This document shows positions 53,129-61,152 of a stretch of DNA of 64,000 nucleotides, piece after piece. The notes below the pieces were generated by a model. The model had not been told where the DNA came from. It did not search any database and was given only the letters and a program-made list of their open reading frames with translations. Source of the stretch: Cytobacillus dafuensis. GTDB lineage: Bacteria > Bacillota > Bacilli > Bacillales > Cytobacillaceae. Each line of letters begins with the position of its first letter. The stretch's first letter is position 1. The stretch lies in assembly GCF_007995155.1 (NCBI RefSeq), contig NZ_CP042593.1, positions 4,754,001 through 4,818,000 on the forward strand. The letters are read 5' to 3'. Both the position numbers and the translations under genes were made by a program.

Positions 53129-54352
53129 ATGTCAGTCTACCACGGAAAAATACTTGAACTAGTAGCGATTGAAAAAAGTAACGAAAAATCATATTTACGC
53201 ATAAAGTTATCCTTTGAACAAGAAGATGAACTATTTTGGGAAATTGACAGTAATACAGCTGAAAATTTAAAAACCATATCTGTATTTGATGAAAATCACA
53301 AATACAGATTATCGTTACATACAACATTGGACACAATCAAAAAACAATACATAAGTTATATGACAAGGACATACCGTGAAAAAAGTGAACGAATTTATTT
53401 TGCTTGTTCAGCAGATTACAAAAACAACTTAGATTCTATTAAAAACACACAAAGCGTTAACGATTTTGAAAATCTTCCATTTTTATCTGCTAAGCTATCA
53501 GCAATTGAAGAAAAAAAGGTGGAAGAGAAAAGTGAAGTAGTCATTCCAAAAGGGTACAAGCTTCCATTTAAATGGGTAAGCGTTGTCATGATTTGTCTTA
53601 TTTTTTCCATACTGTTTGGATATTCAAATCACTCAAATTTAAATGAGCCTGCAATCAATAAAAACACTATTCCAATTGCAGAAGCTAAAACTGTTGATGT
53701 CAATGAAGTAAATAATAATAACGTTGTTACGCCAGCTGCTAACTTAGTAGAAGATGAATCTAGTCCTCCTTATATAAAACTGGATGAGTCCATAGCATAC
53801 AGCCTTCCAGAAGGCAATGTGGCCCTTACTTTCGATGATGGACCTTCTAAATATACAGTGGAGATCGTTGATATTTTAAAGAAATACAAGGTTGGCGGTA
53901 CTTTTTTCTTTATAGGAACGAATGCAAAAAAACGTCCTGACGATGTTCGATATGTTCAATCAAATAAATATTCGATTGGCAGCCATTCTATGAATCACCT
54001 AATCATGTCGGACCTTTCCTATGAAAAACAAGAAAATGAATTTATACAAGGAAATAAAGTGATAGAGGATATTACGAATGACAAAGTAACCCTCTTCAGA
54101 CCACCTTATGCTGCGTTTAATGACCAGACAAAAAATGCAGTCAATCATCACCAAAACAAAATTGTACTATGGAATAGGGATACGGAAGATTGGAAATCTC
54201 GTGATGCAGATAAGATATTTCATTATATTCGTAACACGGAATCATCCGGTTCTATCATCCTTTTACACGAATCTCAAGCTGTGATTGATGCTTTGCCCAA
54301 AATCATTGAGCACTTGCAAGCACAGAATCTAAAAATTGTCAGTTTGCAGTAA
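53129..54352 (+). CDS. Membrane-anchored polysaccharide deacetylase
   Basis: A 407-residue protein with three parts. An N-terminal cytoplasmic domain of about 150 residues shows no recognised family. One membrane segment follows (about 152-172, WVSVVMICLIFSILFGY), then an extracellular NodB deacetylase domain from about 225. Zinc and catalytic motifs are intact: TFDDGPS (first Asp pair), SHSMNH (His ligands) and RPPYAAF. It would remove N-acetyl groups from peptidoglycan or another extracellular polymer. The cytoplasmic domain is unusual for this family and may link to the coiled-coil partner upstream. Confidence 0.88.
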   Translation: MSVYHGKILELVAIEKSNEKSYLRIKLSFEQEDELFWEIDSNTAENLKTISVFDENHKYRLSLHTTLDTIKKQYISYMTRTYREKSERIYFACSADYKNNLDSIKNTQSVNDFENLPFLSAKLSAIEEKKVEEKSEVVIPKGYKLPFKWVSVVMICLIFSILFGYSNHSNLNEPAINKNTIPIAEAKTVDVNEVNNNNVVTPAANLVEDESSPPYIKLDESIAYSLPEGNVALTFDDGPSKYTVEIVDILKKYKVGGTFFFIGTNAKKRPDDVRYVQSNKYSIGSHSMNHLIMSDLSYEKQENEFIQGNKVIEDITNDKVTLFRPPYAAFNDQTKNAVNHHQNKIVLWNRDTEDWKSRDADKIFHYIRNTESSGSIILLHESQAVIDALPKIIEHLQAQNLKIVSLQ

Positions 54353-54409
54353 ATAAGAGAGTTCTTTTGCTGATACGAATAATGTTATTGAATTTTACCC
54401 CCACAAAAT

Positions 54410-54454
54410 AGATCCTATAGATCGATGAATTACTTCGTTCTATAGGATCTTTGT
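54410..54454 (+). terminator. Terminator of the deacetylase gene
   Basis: AGATCCTATAGA (54410-54421) is perfectly complementary to TCTATAGGATCT (54439-54450), followed by T residues. Confidence 0.85.
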
Positions 54455-54493
54455 TAGGATTGAAGATTACAGTCAACTGACTCATTATTTCCA

Positions 54494-54708
54494 ATAAAGT
54501 GAAACTTCCATCAGTGGGGGGTTTTTTCATCCCCCACTGATGGTTAGTTGAACCAATCACGCTCAAAACGCCACGTCCTGTGGCTTTCGCCTGACTAGGA
54601 CATCGTGTCCGTCGTCGGGCTTTTACGGGCAGTTGTCCCCCACCTATCTTCCTCGCTTCTCTCTCAATCTTGAGGTGGGGGTCTTACTGCCCGTTAATGC
54701 GGGATAAA
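54494..54708 (-). repeat. Family A interspersed repeat, copy 6 (full length)
   Basis: Reverse-oriented 215-bp copy with ATAAA at 54494-54498 and 54704-54708. The left end supplies the last residues and the stop codon (54694-54696) of the MerR gene, so that protein ends inside the element. Confidence 0.92.
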
Positions 54709-55503
54709 CATTTGAATTTGACAACTATAGGATTCTGTATTAAAGAAATCAGCAAATAACTCCACTTCAATAAAACTATCAATTTTCAAGTTATTTTCTT
54801 TTATATATTTAACCATTTTTCTTCTACGTTCCTCCTCATTCTCTTTACTATAGGCTAAAGTTAAATACTGTCCCTTTGGTAATATTTTTACATTTTCTTC
54901 AATTTTAATATAAGAAGTCCCTTGAAATTGACTAAAAACATATTTAGGTTCTACATTGCCCTCTGAATTTAAGTTATATATGATACCTCTATCCATTGAC
55001 ATTTTTTCTTCTCTATCTTGAAGGATTTTCTCTAAGTCCGAATAGTAAAGTAACTCCTTTAAACCTCCCACTTCTTTACATGGTGCTACAATTATGTAAC
55101 GCTCTTCAAAGAATTTGATAGCTATTTCATCATCATTTAATAAATCCTTAGAATTTTCTACCTGCATATTTAAGGTATCAATGTTTTTAATTACTTCTTG
55201 CATTTTTTTGATGTTTTTTTCTGCTTCATCTCTTTTTAATTGTAAAAATTTAAGTAATTTATCAGTATCACAATCCTTAAATATCGCCTGGAGTTCACTT
55301 ATACTTGTTCTTAACTCTCTACAACTTTTTATAATATCTATATAAATAAATTGATCTATAGAATAAAATCTATAACCTGTTTTCTCATCAATATATCTTG
55401 GAATAAGAATACCCATTTGGTGATAATATCTTAATGCCTTTATTGTAATGTCTTTTATCTTAGCAACTTCCCCAATAGAAAATAAGTTTTTCACCCTAAA
55501 CAC
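54694..55503 (-). CDS. MerR-family regulator with effector-binding domain (BltR-like)
   Basis: This 269-residue protein has the MerR N-terminus FSIGEVAKIKDITIKALRYYHQMGILIPRYIDEKTGYRFYS (about 7-48), a dimerisation coiled coil (near 75-115) and a C-terminal GyrI-like domain. It diverges from a GNAT acetyltransferase gene across a MerR-type promoter. The layout recalls BltR and BltD. The last four or so codons and the stop come from the inserted family A element, so the native C-terminus may have been altered. Confidence 0.88.
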   Translation of the reverse strand: MFRVKNLFSIGEVAKIKDITIKALRYYHQMGILIPRYIDEKTGYRFYSIDQFIYIDIIKSCRELRTSISELQAIFKDCDTDKLLKFLQLKRDEAEKNIKKMQEVIKNIDTLNMQVENSKDLLNDDEIAIKFFEERYIIVAPCKEVGGLKELLYYSDLEKILQDREEKMSMDRGIIYNLNSEGNVEPKYVFSQFQGTSYIKIEENVKILPKGQYLTLAYSKENEEERRRKMVKYIKENNLKIDSFIEVELFADFFNTESYSCQIQMFIPH

Positions 55504-55528
55504 TTCCCTTATTTTTTCACATTATTCA

Positions 55529-55559
55529 TTGACTCTCCTGCTAGAGGAGACTTTAGTAT
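55529..55559 (+). promoter_or_regulatory. MerR-type promoter with 19-bp spacer
   Basis: TTGACT (55529-55534), exactly 19 bases, then TAGTAT (55554-55559). The spacer contains the inverted repeat TCTCCT-GCTAG-AGGAGA. A 19-bp spacer with a dyad is the hallmark of MerR-activated promoters. It points to the acetyltransferase gene. Confidence 0.85.
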
Positions 55560-55625
55560 CATAATAAGCTATTTACAATAAAATACTAAATTAAAATTTA
55601 CTTATATCAAAGGGATTTGATAAAT

Positions 55626-56255
55626 ATGGATAAAGTAATATACAGAAGTCTCGTTAAAGAAGATTATGACTCCATTAAAGAATTAATTGGTGAGGCATTT
55701 GGTTTCAATAAATTTATTGAGGATAAGAAATTTTTAGATTCAATATTAAACATCTATTTACAATGTTGTATTTTAGAAAGTACATTTAGCAAAGTAGCAG
55801 TAAAAAACAATAAGATTATTGGTGTTATTTTGGGGGATTCAAAAAATGACAAAAATCGTTTAAAGAAAGCTCATAATATTTTAAGTCTTGCCTATACCAT
55901 GCTGAAAGTAAGCATAGCTAATAAAGACAATAAAAAATTTATGAAAGAATTTTCAAAGGTTCAAGACACATATGAAGAACTCATACAAGGAAAAAAAGAT
56001 GATTTTCAAGGTTGTATACAATTATTTATTGTATCAGCGGAATCTAGAGGTCTTGGGGTTGGAAAGTCTCTAATTCATCATTTGTTTAATTATATGAAAA
56101 GTACGGATGTGAAATCTTTATATCTATATACAGATAATAGATGTAACTATGGATTTTATGATAGTCAAAACTTTGAACGTATAAAAGAAAAACAAATTTA
56201 TTTTAATTCAAAAAAGGAAAAACTTAATGTATTTTTATACGGTTATCATTTTTAA
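55626..56255 (+). CDS. GNAT-family N-acetyltransferase
   Basis: This 209-residue acetyl-CoA-dependent transferase has the GNAT core, with the Q/RxxGxG/A-type loop SRGLGVGKSLIHHLFNYMKS near residue 143 and the CoA-fold ending YTDNRCNYGFYDSQNFE. Long helical inserts (about 70-120) are unusual. MerR-type control suggests a drug- or polyamine-acetylating detoxification enzyme; the substrate is not known. ATG at 55626 follows AAAGGGA; the TTG at 55617 is possible. Confidence 0.85.
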   Translation: MDKVIYRSLVKEDYDSIKELIGEAFGFNKFIEDKKFLDSILNIYLQCCILESTFSKVAVKNNKIIGVILGDSKNDKNRLKKAHNILSLAYTMLKVSIANKDNKKFMKEFSKVQDTYEELIQGKKDDFQGCIQLFIVSAESRGLGVGKSLIHHLFNYMKSTDVKSLYLYTDNRCNYGFYDSQNFERIKEKQIYFNSKKEKLNVFLYGYHF

Positions 56256-56277
56256 CGAATAGAAAAATGAAAGTACT

Positions 56278-56317
56278 AAAGGTAATGCCTTCACACATTT
56301 AGTCATTACCTTTTTTT
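56278..56317 (+). terminator. Terminator of the acetyltransferase gene
   Basis: AAAGGTAATG (56278-56287) pairs with CATTACCTTT (56304-56313), followed by T residues. Confidence 0.88.
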
Positions 56318-56404
56318 AGTAAAAACGGTACCCATTATTTGCGATACGGTTCTCTATCAAATTGTCTTGACCCCAACAAATATTAGAGCCAAATAAAAAC
56401 GAAT

Positions 56405-56460
56405 AAGGGCTGTCACAAAAGTCATTTTTTAATCACTTTTATGACAGCCCTTTTCTTTTT
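56405..56460. terminator. Hairpin at the end of the PhoX-like gene
   Basis: AAGGGCTGTCA (56405-56415) pairs with TGACAGCCCTT (56442-56452), with an inner AAAAGT/ACTTTT stem. The T tract is better on the plus side. Confidence 0.75.
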
Positions 56461-56487
56461 TATAGACCCAATAAATGAACTTGTTTA

Positions 56488-58896
56488 TTATTTAGAAGCA
56501 ATTTTTATTACTGTTGATTTACTTTTGTTTCCAGCTTTATCTTTAGCCATAACGGTTAGGCTTGTGCCTGCTTTTTGGGTTTTAATTTTTACTGTGAATT
56601 TCCCTTTTGAATTTGCTTTTGCTTCCCCTAATAATGTTTTCCCATTATACACCTGTACAGTAGCATCTTTTTCAGTTGTACCAGTAACTGATTTAGATTT
56701 TACTGTTACTTTATCTACTTTAGGAGCATTAGGAGCTGTTTTATCAATTACTGTAGTAGTACTTGCAGCACTTTCGTTACCAGCTTCATCAGTAGCCGTT
56801 ACCTTAATTTTTGTGCCTGCGCTTAGCTTAGAAATTTTAAACTTATAGTTTCCATCTTTATCAGCCTTTGTCTGCTGGCTGTATTTTTCATTTATATACA
56901 ATTTCACTACTGAATTAGCTTCTGTTTTACCACTGATTGATGTTGCAGAATCAGTCACATTGTTTATTACTGGAACACCTGGTGCAGTGATATCTGGCAT
57001 TTTTGTTAAAGAAGGTAGACCAGAGATATAACCAATACCACCTGTTTTATTAATACCAATTTGTTCGTCAACAGCTTTCAATAATTCATCTTTATTAACA
57101 GCTGTAATTGACTTACCATCTACTTCATCACCAGGATGTTGGAAATTACTGAAAATGTATGAGAAACCATTGCGGTCATCAGCAGCAAATAATCCAGTTG
57201 CTTCTGCTCCTGTTGGAACAGATAAAATACGATCCAATTCTTTCGTATCGACATTATAAGCCCAAACGTAGTTATTCGTGTGAGCACCACTATCTTCACC
57301 AATAAAGAGTGTTCTCATTGCTTCAGAGTAACTTAAGTTATCTGGATTAGCTACTTTATCTACATTCGCAGTGTTTCCATACGCATCAGCAGCAGGGAGG
57401 TCTTCCCCTACTACCAATCCAGACATTGAAGGTGCTACATAAGAGCTATTTATAGCCTTTCCTTCGCTATCTTTTTGACCACCTTGCAAATCTAATTGAT
57501 AGGTTACACCAGCTTTAATTTTTGGTAATTGAATATGGTCTGCTGGGTCTTTTCCTGTTGAATCTTTTTCCATGGCCTTACTTTGATCGGAAATAGCAAT
57601 ATAAACTTTTTTATCCTTTTCGTTTAATGCTACACCTTCCATTTTGTTAAATTCAGTAGTCGCACCAAGCATTGCTGCGTAACGGCGTGTTTCAAGGAAG
57701 GCTGCTGCTTTTTCTTTACCAGGTTTAAGTTTTAGGTACTCAACTTTTCCTTCATTTGAGTATGTTTTAATAGCTGTAAAACCTTCTTTAGGAGCATCTG
57801 AAGTTTCAAAAATATCATTGAATGTAATGCCGCTGTCAATAATATCTTTCACTTCTTTATCTGTTGCATGTCCTAAATTAATCCATTGTAAGTCTCCTGA
57901 ACCACCGTTTTCAGTACCTGTTTGTTTAAATTTAGCTGCATATAATGTACCTGATGATAAATCTTTTTCTTTGTCAGCTACATACATAAACAGTCCTGTA
58001 TTACCACCATCATCACCGTAAAATACAGTCTTGTTATCAGGCATTACTTTAGCTAACTCATGAGAGAAACGTCCTGTACTGTAATGTTTAACAACCGATG
58101 TTTTACCATTCTTCTCTACTGCAATTTCAGGAGTGTACCCATAGAAATAAGGATTAGCCTTTGCTTTATCACCAAAATAGAATTCAGAGAATGTTTCAAC
58201 TTGACTTCTTACTTTCGAAGTTGGGTTTAAGAAAAGACGTGCATCTGGCTCGTACTCTTCAGAACCTAAATGTGTATTCCATGGAGATAAAGATCCGTTA
58301 CATGGAATCCAAAGTCCATTTACTGCTGAAAAATCAATTTTTTCTACTTTTATAGGTTCAAGTTCACCTGTTTTTTTGTCCTGCTTCAACTCAGTTAAAG
58401 ACATAGATGCTGGAACTAAACCGTATGCTGATTTACCAGCAGCATCAATTGTTTGATATTCATAATGTGTAACCATATAAAGTTTGCCGTCAATAGGCAT
58501 CAATAAGCTGTTTGAATCCGGAGCATCGGAGACAAAGTACTTTCCGTCTGTGCTGCTAGGATCCTTAATTGGATTTCCTTTTACATCAATCGGTGTTCCT
58601 GCAGGGATTTTTCCACCTTTAGCTGTTGCAACCTCGTCTTCCGATTTAAAGAGGTAGTTGTAAGACAACGGAAATGTCTTTACTTTTCCATTGTTATATT
58701 TCACATCAACGGTTGCAGCTGTATACGTTTTTACCATTTCATCAATAGTAGCTGGTGCTTTCATTCCATTAAATCTAACAGATTCTATTTTAATATCTTT
58801 CTGAGCAGCCGCTGCTGCAGGTGACAATGCTGGAACTGTAACAGCTAAAGCAAGTGCTAAAGCAGCTCCTTTTTTCGCAATTTTCTTGTTTATCAT
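56488..58896 (-). CDS. Secreted PhoX-like (DUF839) alkaline phosphatase with two C-terminal Ig-like domains
   Basis: This 802-residue exported protein starts with a signal peptide (KKGAALALALAVTVPALSPAAAAA, cut near residue 30). The middle part has PhoX-family motifs: WIPCNGSLSPWNTHLGSEEYEPD (about 196-218) and RRYAAMLGATTEFNKMEGVALN (about 407-428). Two Ig-like repeats follow (TAPGVPVINNV near 640 and TAPNAPKVDKV near 730), of the cell-surface type. It should release phosphate from organic phosphate esters outside the cell. AGGAGG precedes the ATG. A Pho-box-like repeat lies upstream. No Tat twin-arginine is seen, unusual for PhoX. Confidence 0.85.
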   Translation of the reverse strand: MINKKIAKKGAALALALAVTVPALSPAAAAAQKDIKIESVRFNGMKAPATIDEMVKTYTAATVDVKYNNGKVKTFPLSYNYLFKSEDEVATAKGGKIPAGTPIDVKGNPIKDPSSTDGKYFVSDAPDSNSLLMPIDGKLYMVTHYEYQTIDAAGKSAYGLVPASMSLTELKQDKKTGELEPIKVEKIDFSAVNGLWIPCNGSLSPWNTHLGSEEYEPDARLFLNPTSKVRSQVETFSEFYFGDKAKANPYFYGYTPEIAVEKNGKTSVVKHYSTGRFSHELAKVMPDNKTVFYGDDGGNTGLFMYVADKEKDLSSGTLYAAKFKQTGTENGGSGDLQWINLGHATDKEVKDIIDSGITFNDIFETSDAPKEGFTAIKTYSNEGKVEYLKLKPGKEKAAAFLETRRYAAMLGATTEFNKMEGVALNEKDKKVYIAISDQSKAMEKDSTGKDPADHIQLPKIKAGVTYQLDLQGGQKDSEGKAINSSYVAPSMSGLVVGEDLPAADAYGNTANVDKVANPDNLSYSEAMRTLFIGEDSGAHTNNYVWAYNVDTKELDRILSVPTGAEATGLFAADDRNGFSYIFSNFQHPGDEVDGKSITAVNKDELLKAVDEQIGINKTGGIGYISGLPSLTKMPDITAPGVPVINNVTDSATSISGKTEANSVVKLYINEKYSQQTKADKDGNYKFKISKLSAGTKIKVTATDEAGNESAASTTTVIDKTAPNAPKVDKVTVKSKSVTGTTEKDATVQVYNGKTLLGEAKANSKGKFTVKIKTQKAGTSLTVMAKDKAGNKSKSTVIKIASK

Positions 58897-58939
58897 CTCA
58901 TAAATCCTCCTAGTAGATTTATAGTTTACAATTCAATTA

Positions 58940-58977
58940 AACCTAATAAATATTAATCTAATATTAATTTTTTGTAA
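58940..58977 (-). promoter_or_regulatory. Candidate degenerate Pho box
   Basis: On the minus strand TTACAA, TTAATA, TTAATA and TAGGTT recur every 10-11 bp just upstream of the PhoX-like gene. PhoP binds TT(A/C/T)ACA repeats at that spacing. The match is imperfect. Confidence 0.4.
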
Positions 58978-59048
58978 TGATATTCTTTTATAATTAGATC
59001 TAAACATTACATGTTTACAGGTGCTTATTAGAAACAAAAAAAAGAGTA

Positions 59049-59133
59049 GGATCCATTGTAAATCTTTACCTATGTTATTTTCCATTTTATCGATAATCAT
59101 TTCGTTATCCAGCCTATCGAGGTTTTCTTTTAC
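59049..59133 (-). pseudogene. 85-bp remnant of a DUF445 gene
   Basis: This stretch aligns without gaps to 62706-62790, the 3' end of the DUF445 gene, with six mismatches (79 of 85 identical). Similarity stops sharply on both sides. It is a decayed partial duplication, not expressed. The rest of the interval 58.98-59.33 kb has nothing else. Confidence 0.85.
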
Positions 59134-59350
59134 TATCTAAGAGTCCCCTTTTACCACCTAGAAGGATTTAAACTTTTTTTACGAAAGATTGATAAAAAAC
59201 TGACAGAATATCAAACTATTCATGATTTTAGACTTATAGTATGTCAAATACCTTATAATAAAAGTTGTATGATTGGTAACATTTTCATACATTAAGAACG
59301 AACTGTTTTATTAGGTAACCATACTATTGACGAATCGTGTAGGTGAGAAG

Positions 59351-60010
59351 ATGGAGCAAGCAAAATTAATATTTCCATTTTTAAATTCATTATCAGATGA
59401 TGAGCTTCAACATATTCATTGGATGACTGCTAAGAGTGGAGACATACTCTTTCGAGAAGGGGATATGTGCAGCTTTGCTGCCTTTCTTTATGAAGGTGAA
59501 ATGAAGGTGTGTAAATCGGGGAATAATGGAAGAGAAATAAATTTGTATCGAATTTATTCTGGCCAACCTTGCATTTTAACCATTACCAGTTCATTATCAG
59601 AGCATCCTTACCCTGCTGAAGCAATTGTAGAGAAAGATTCAAAGCTCTTCCTTATTCCAAATCAGGACCTCAAACGCTGGTTAAGCATGAAACCATTACT
59701 TCAAAATCAAATCTATCAGCAAGTGTCTTTCCGGTTTATTGATATGATGACTTTATTTGATAACCTATTTTTCCGGAAAATTGATGATCGAATTACTACA
59801 TTCCTACTAGATCACCTAAAAGAAAATGGCTCCGTATTATGCATGACTCACGATGAAATCGCCTCTGATCTGGGATCGGCCCGTGAAGTCATTAGTCGTA
59901 TGATGAAGCAACTTGAAAAGGAAGGTTTCATTCAAATCTCTAGAGGAAAAATCTCCATGGTTAATCGCGAAGGATTATTAAATAAAAAACTAAACATGAC
60001 AAAAGTGTGA
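59351..60010 (+). CDS. Crp/Fnr-family transcriptional regulator
   Basis: This 219-residue regulator has a cyclic-nucleotide-type beta roll (ILFREGDMCSFAAFLYEGEMKV) and a C-terminal helix-turn-helix (MTHDEIASDLGSAREVISRMMKQLEKEGFI). The N-terminal FNR iron-sulfur cysteine cluster is missing; the cysteine count is low, so oxygen sensing by Fe-S is unlikely. The ATG at 59351 follows TAGGTGAGAAG; the frame extends to 59327. A DUF2892 membrane gene follows and is probably its target. Confidence 0.88.
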   Translation: MEQAKLIFPFLNSLSDDELQHIHWMTAKSGDILFREGDMCSFAAFLYEGEMKVCKSGNNGREINLYRIYSGQPCILTITSSLSEHPYPAEAIVEKDSKLFLIPNQDLKRWLSMKPLLQNQIYQQVSFRFIDMMTLFDNLFFRKIDDRITTFLLDHLKENGSVLCMTHDEIASDLGSAREVISRMMKQLEKEGFIQISRGKISMVNREGLLNKKLNMTKV

Positions 60011-60014
60011 ATAT

Positions 60015-60027
60015 GTGACTTAGTCAC
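60015..60027. promoter_or_regulatory. Candidate Crp/Fnr-type operator
   Basis: GTGAC-TTA-GTCAC is a perfect palindrome between the regulator and the DUF2892 gene. Crp/Fnr sites are usually TGTGA-N6-TCACA; the spacer here is one base shorter, so the call is tentative. Confidence 0.4.
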
Positions 60028-60145
60028 TGTTAGCTCCTCTGTTATAACTTAAAATTAATTTATAACAAAATTTGTTCATAAAGGAAAAGATAGACTTCCT
60101 TCCGATGAAGATTTATCTTTTTGAACAATTATGGAGGTAACGTTT

Positions 60146-60334
60146 ATGAAAGTAAATATTGGAAGTCCAGACCGTATTTTAAGACTTGTACTTGGGGTAT
60201 TAATGCTAGGCTTATTTATGCTTGATGGTAATGTGAAATATCTAGGCATTTTAGGAATTGTTTTCATACTTACTTCAATTATTCGTTTCTGTCCTTTGTA
60301 TACTATTTTCGGTATTAATACTTGTAAACGGTAA
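60146..60334 (+). CDS. DUF2892 (YgaP-like) small membrane protein
   Basis: This 62-residue protein has two membrane segments and the DUF2892 pattern NIGSPDRILRLVLGVLML at the N-terminus and RFCPLYTIFGINTC at the C-terminus, with a conserved cysteine pair. Such domains occur alone or fused to rhodaneses. ATG at 60146 follows GGAGGTAACG. It lies 135 bp downstream of the Crp/Fnr regulator and a palindrome, so it is probably controlled by it. The role is unknown but is often linked to sulfide or nitrosative stress. Confidence 0.88.
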   Translation: MKVNIGSPDRILRLVLGVLMLGLFMLDGNVKYLGILGIVFILTSIIRFCPLYTIFGINTCKR

Positions 60335-60409
60335 TGGATCAAACCCACTATTCTTAATCATCCATTTTCGGAGTAACACCGATGTGAAGTTTTATATGTA
60401 TAAAAGTGA

Positions 60410-60446
60410 AATACACCGACTGAAGTTTAGTCGGTGTATATTTTTT
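60410..60446 (+). terminator. Terminator of the DUF2892 gene
   Basis: TACACCGACT (60412-60421) pairs with AGTCGGTGTA (60429-60438), followed by T residues. Confidence 0.88.
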
Positions 60447-61032
60447 AACGGTCTATATTTTTGAAATAATGATAAATTTTTTCTAGCTTTTTTATTTGAT
60501 TTCCCTTTGGACTTTCCATATTCCCAAATTCAAAGAACTTCACTTTCTTGATTCCCACAAAATTAAATAAGGCTCTTTTCATCAGAACTTTATGTGCATT
60601 ATTCAACCAGAGAAATGGATAGTGAACAGGTCCCTTCATGGTCGACACACATACAACGGACTTTCCTTTTAAAAGCCCCTCTGGGAAAAGTCCTTTCTTA
60701 TCCCTATAGGCAAAATCGGAAGAAAATAATTGATCTATGTATCCCAAAAGCATTGCCGGAGGTCTTCCCCACCAAATTGGATAGATCAAGACAATCTTGT
60801 CAGCCCACGAAATTTGATTTCTATATTTCTCCGTAGCAGAATCAGTATGCATATCACGTCTTCGTTTTTCCTCGTTAAAGACTAGAAGTGGATCAAAGTC
60901 CTCTTCATATAAATCTAAAACCTTTAATTCCTTTATATTAGGGTTTTCATTACTTCCTCTAATAACTTTTTGTAAAAATGCATAATTTAAACTTTTGTGA
61001 TTAGGATATGTGTAAATTACTAGCATCTTCAT
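60445..61032 (-). CDS. Flavodoxin-fold NAD(P)H dehydrogenase (quinone), NQO1/YwrO-like
   Basis: This 195-residue FMN/FAD quinone reductase has the Rossmann-like start KMLVIYTYPNHKSLNYAF and the conserved SWADKIVLIYPIWWGRPPAMLLGYIDQLF (about 88-116), which contacts flavin. It reduces quinones by two electrons and is often induced by quinones or drugs. ATG at 61032 follows AGAGGTGAACG. It diverges from a MarR regulator across two inverted repeats, so it is probably repressed by that MarR. Confidence 0.9.
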   Translation of the reverse strand: MKMLVIYTYPNHKSLNYAFLQKVIRGSNENPNIKELKVLDLYEEDFDPLLVFNEEKRRRDMHTDSATEKYRNQISWADKIVLIYPIWWGRPPAMLLGYIDQLFSSDFAYRDKKGLFPEGLLKGKSVVCVSTMKGPVHYPFLWLNNAHKVLMKRALFNFVGIKKVKFFEFGNMESPKGNQIKKLEKIYHYFKNIDR

Positions 61033-61047
61033 ATCGTTCACCTCTTA

Positions 61048-61063
61048 CTTATCATTTGATAAG
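61048..61063. promoter_or_regulatory. Candidate MarR operator I
   Basis: CTTATCA-TT-TGATAAG is a perfect 16-bp palindrome just upstream of the quinone reductase gene. Confidence 0.65.
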
Positions 61064-61112
61064 TAAATAGTAGCACCCTTCCCTTTTTGTTGTCAAATGA
61101 TAATTGTATTTT

Positions 61113-61130
61113 GATAACACTTTTGTTATC
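61113..61130. promoter_or_regulatory. Candidate MarR operator II
   Basis: GATAAC-N6-GTTATC (61113-61130) is an exact inverted pair just before the MarR start. It shares the TGATAA core with operator I. Confidence 0.6.
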
Positions 61131-61152
61131 TTGACTGTAAGAGGTGAAAGAT

